Below are positions 4,764 to 6,528 of a DNA stretch of 6,528 nt, one piece after another. The notes below the pieces were generated by a model that was not told the origin of the DNA, searched no databases, and saw only the letters and a list, made by a program, of their open reading frames with translations. Origin of the DNA: Candidatus Bathyarchaeota archaeon (GTDB taxonomy: Archaea; Thermoproteota; Bathyarchaeia; Bathyarchaeales; Bathyarchaeaceae). Numbering within the stretch: the stretch's first letter is position 1; the number at the start of each line of letters is the position of its first letter. The stretch lies in NCBI GenBank assembly GCA_003662715.1, contig QMYO01000096.1:1-6528 (forward strand), given 5' to 3'. A program made the position numbers and the translations under genes.

Positions 4764-6528
4764 ATGAAGATTGACTTACCCAAAATCCACCTTGGATTAA
4801 ATGTTCTTTCGGATTTCAACAAAGCAATCAGAATGGAATGGATAGTAACCAACGGCTTAGGCGGATACGCCTCCTCAACAGTGCTTGGAATCAACACCCG
4901 AAAGTATCATGGTCTCCTCATCGCTGCTTTTAATCCACCCACAGACCGAAAGGTTCTCCTCACCAAATTAGATGAAGAAATTCAGATTGGCGATAAAACT
5001 TACTCGATTGGGTCAAACGAGTTTGATTACAACATCCAACCGGAAGGTTACCGCTTTCTCTCCGGCTTCTCCCTTAGTCCGTTCCCCACCTACCGATATG
5101 TCCTAGGTAAGGTTCAGCTTCAGAAAACAATTTTCATGCCATATGGGAAAAACGCCACTGTAATAGATTATGAGCTCTTCAACCCTACTAGAGACATAGT
5201 GAACGTCCGCATCTTTCCGCTAGTTAATTATAGACACTTCCATAATGTCACGGATAAAGACAAACTAGATTGGGAGTTTATTCAAAAACCCATCAAGCAA
5301 GGAGTAAATGTTTACCCATCTCTTCTATCGTCCACCTTAATTATTTTTTCAAGTGATGGAAAATATCTTGCAGGAAAGGGCAAATGGACTGAGCAAATGC
5401 ATTTTCGAGTGGACTATTCTCGAGGAGAAAGTTGCAAAGACGACAGTTTTCAGCCAGGATGGTTTGAACTTAACGTTGCTTCTGAAGAGAAAAAGAGGTT
5501 CTTTATTGTTGCGGCGGCGGGAAAAACTGAAAGCGAAGTTGAACATGTTTTTTCCTCGATTAGTAAAGATGTTGACGCTTTGCATAATCAAGAGTTGAAA
5601 CGTCGAGAAGGTTTAATTGAAAAGTTCCATGAGCATTACAGCGATGTTAGCATGGAGGATTGGCTTAAGTGGATGATTTTAGCAACCGACTCTTTCATCG
5701 TAAATCGTGAGTCAACTAAGGCTAAATCGGTCATAGCGGGGTATCATTGGTTTGAAGATTGGGGAAGAGACTCATTGATTTCGCTGCCAGGGCTAACATT
5801 GATAACGGGAAGATTCGAGGATGCAAAAAAGATTTTGTTAACCTTCAAACATTACTGCCACAAAGGCATCATCCCAAACCATTTTCCAGATTACGCTGGA
5901 GAAAAGCCAGCCTACAACACGGTGGACGCCACCCTCTGGTACTTCAACGCTGTTCTTCAATACCTCAAATACACTGGAGACCTCGATTTTGTCCATAAGC
6001 AAATGTGGAGTTTGTTAAAGTCCATTGTTGAGCATCATCGCCAAGGAACCTTATACAACATACACTTAGATGATGATGGACTAATTGCGCACGGTCCACA
6101 GTTGACATGGATGGATGCTATGATAAACAATGAACCAGTTACGCCGAGAGATGGGAAAGCCGTGGAAATTCAAGCGTTGTGGTATAACGCCTTAAAAACC
6201 ATGGAACTGCTCGCAAATCGTTTCAACCAGAAAGAGCAGGCAGAAAAATACTCTGCAATGGCGGAAAAAGCTAAGGAAAGCTTTGTGAAAAAGTTTTGGA
6301 ACCCGCAGACAGGTTGGCTGTTCGACGTAGTAAACGATAAGCAGAAGGATGCTTCCCTAAGACCAAACCAGATAATCACAGTGGCATTAGATTTTTCCAT
6401 GCTTGACAAAGCAAAAGCGGAGAAGATTGTTGAAATTGTTTGGAAAAAACTTTTCGCCAACTATGGGCTGAAAACCCTATCAGAAGAAGACCCACGTTAC
6501 GTTGGAAGTTACTTAGGAGACTGGAACC
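4764..6528 (+). CDS. Glycogen debranching enzyme, archaeal type (3' end cut off)
   Basis: An open frame of 588 codons running off the right edge; related proteins are usually some 650-700 residues, so roughly the last 60-110 are missing. It is an amylo-alpha-1,6-glucosidase that would hydrolyse alpha-1,6 branch points of glycogen-like glucans in the cytosol. The N-terminal GDE domain shows EWIVTNGLGGYASST (25-39) and NTRKYHGLLIA (44-54). The C-terminal (alpha/alpha)6-barrel domain (GH133-type) shows WFEDWGRDS (329-337), NHFPD (372-376), TVDATLW (386-392), TWMDA (448-452) and RPNQI (533-537). By analogy with eukaryotic debranching enzymes, D336 and D451 are the likely catalytic acids. ATG 4764 is preferred, with GGATGGT five or so bases upstream; an in-frame ATG at 4755 would abut AAGG with no spacing. 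The gap to DUF89 is 49 bases. There is no signal peptide. Confidence 0.93.
   Translation, partial: MKIDLPKIHLGLNVLSDFNKAIRMEWIVTNGLGGYASSTVLGINTRKYHGLLIAAFNPPTDRKVLLTKLDEEIQIGDKTYSIGSNEFDYNIQPEGYRFLSGFSLSPFPTYRYVLGKVQLQKTIFMPYGKNATVIDYELFNPTRDIVNVRIFPLVNYRHFHNVTDKDKLDWEFIQKPIKQGVNVYPSLLSSTLIIFSSDGKYLAGKGKWTEQMHFRVDYSRGESCKDDSFQPGWFELNVASEEKKRFFIVAAAGKTESEVEHVFSSISKDVDALHNQELKRREGLIEKFHEHYSDVSMEDWLKWMILATDSFIVNRESTKAKSVIAGYHWFEDWGRDSLISLPGLTLITGRFEDAKKILLTFKHYCHKGIIPNHFPDYAGEKPAYNTVDATLWYFNAVLQYLKYTGDLDFVHKQMWSLLKSIVEHHRQGTLYNIHLDDDGLIAHGPQLTWMDAMINNEPVTPRDGKAVEIQALWYNALKTMELLANRFNQKEQAEKYSAMAEKAKESFVKKFWNPQTGWLFDVVNDKQKDASLRPNQIITVALDFSMLDKAKAEKIVEIVWKKLFANYGLKTLSEEDPRYVGSYLGDWN

Noticed and set aside
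5353..5998. Frames inside the debranching enzyme on both strands (for example 5353-5598 and 5759-5998)
   Set aside because: They overlap a 588-codon frame with clear family motifs throughout and show no motif of their own.
1..6528. Mobile element, CRISPR array or defence system
   Set aside because: No transposase or integrase reading frame, no regularly spaced repeats, and no recognisable defence proteins were seen on either strand.

Overview
The window looks like a stretch of an archaeal chromosome, most likely from an uncultured Thermoproteota/Bathyarchaeia-type lineage (inference). The supporting signs are an archaeal-type glycogen debranching enzyme, a stand-alone DUF89 phosphatase, a QueG-like iron-sulfur protein, an Mth938-type protein, tiny zinc-ribbon and AbrB-like proteins, TTG and GTG starts, TATA-like boxes ahead of several genes, and GGTG/GAGGT-type ribosome binding sites. 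Base composition is moderate, roughly 40% GC by eye. I see no insertion sequence, CRISPR array, rRNA or canonical tRNA.

Left part (1-1915): sparse, with small genes on both strands. It holds a possible 33-residue ORF (130-231, +), an Mth938/AAMDC-family gene (257-598, -), a doubtful Cys/Arg-rich small ORF (639-839, +), a convincing 49-residue zinc-ribbon protein (965-1114, +), and a 57-residue AbrB-like protein (1539-1712, -). Between the last two lies a 424-base gap. It contains a 102-base element (1221-1322) whose ends form a long helix next to a tRNA T-arm-like hairpin, followed by AT-rich DNA with short dyads, a repeated 10-mer and T-tracts that could end transcription.

Right part (1916-6528): four co-directional genes with short gaps, probably one transcription unit or two adjacent ones. 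They encode a 12-TM major facilitator transporter, a QueG/reductive-dehalogenase-like double [4Fe-4S] protein, a DUF89 metal-dependent phosphatase, and an amylo-alpha-1,6-glucosidase (glycogen debranching enzyme) that runs off the right edge after 588 codons. The debranching enzyme points to storage-glucan breakdown. A DUF89 phosphatase beside it could clear unwanted sugar phosphates, but that link is inference from position. The substrates of the transporter and the iron-sulfur protein cannot be read from the sequence.

No clearly new multi-gene system is visible. The most unusual item is the tRNA-like structured element at 1221-1322.
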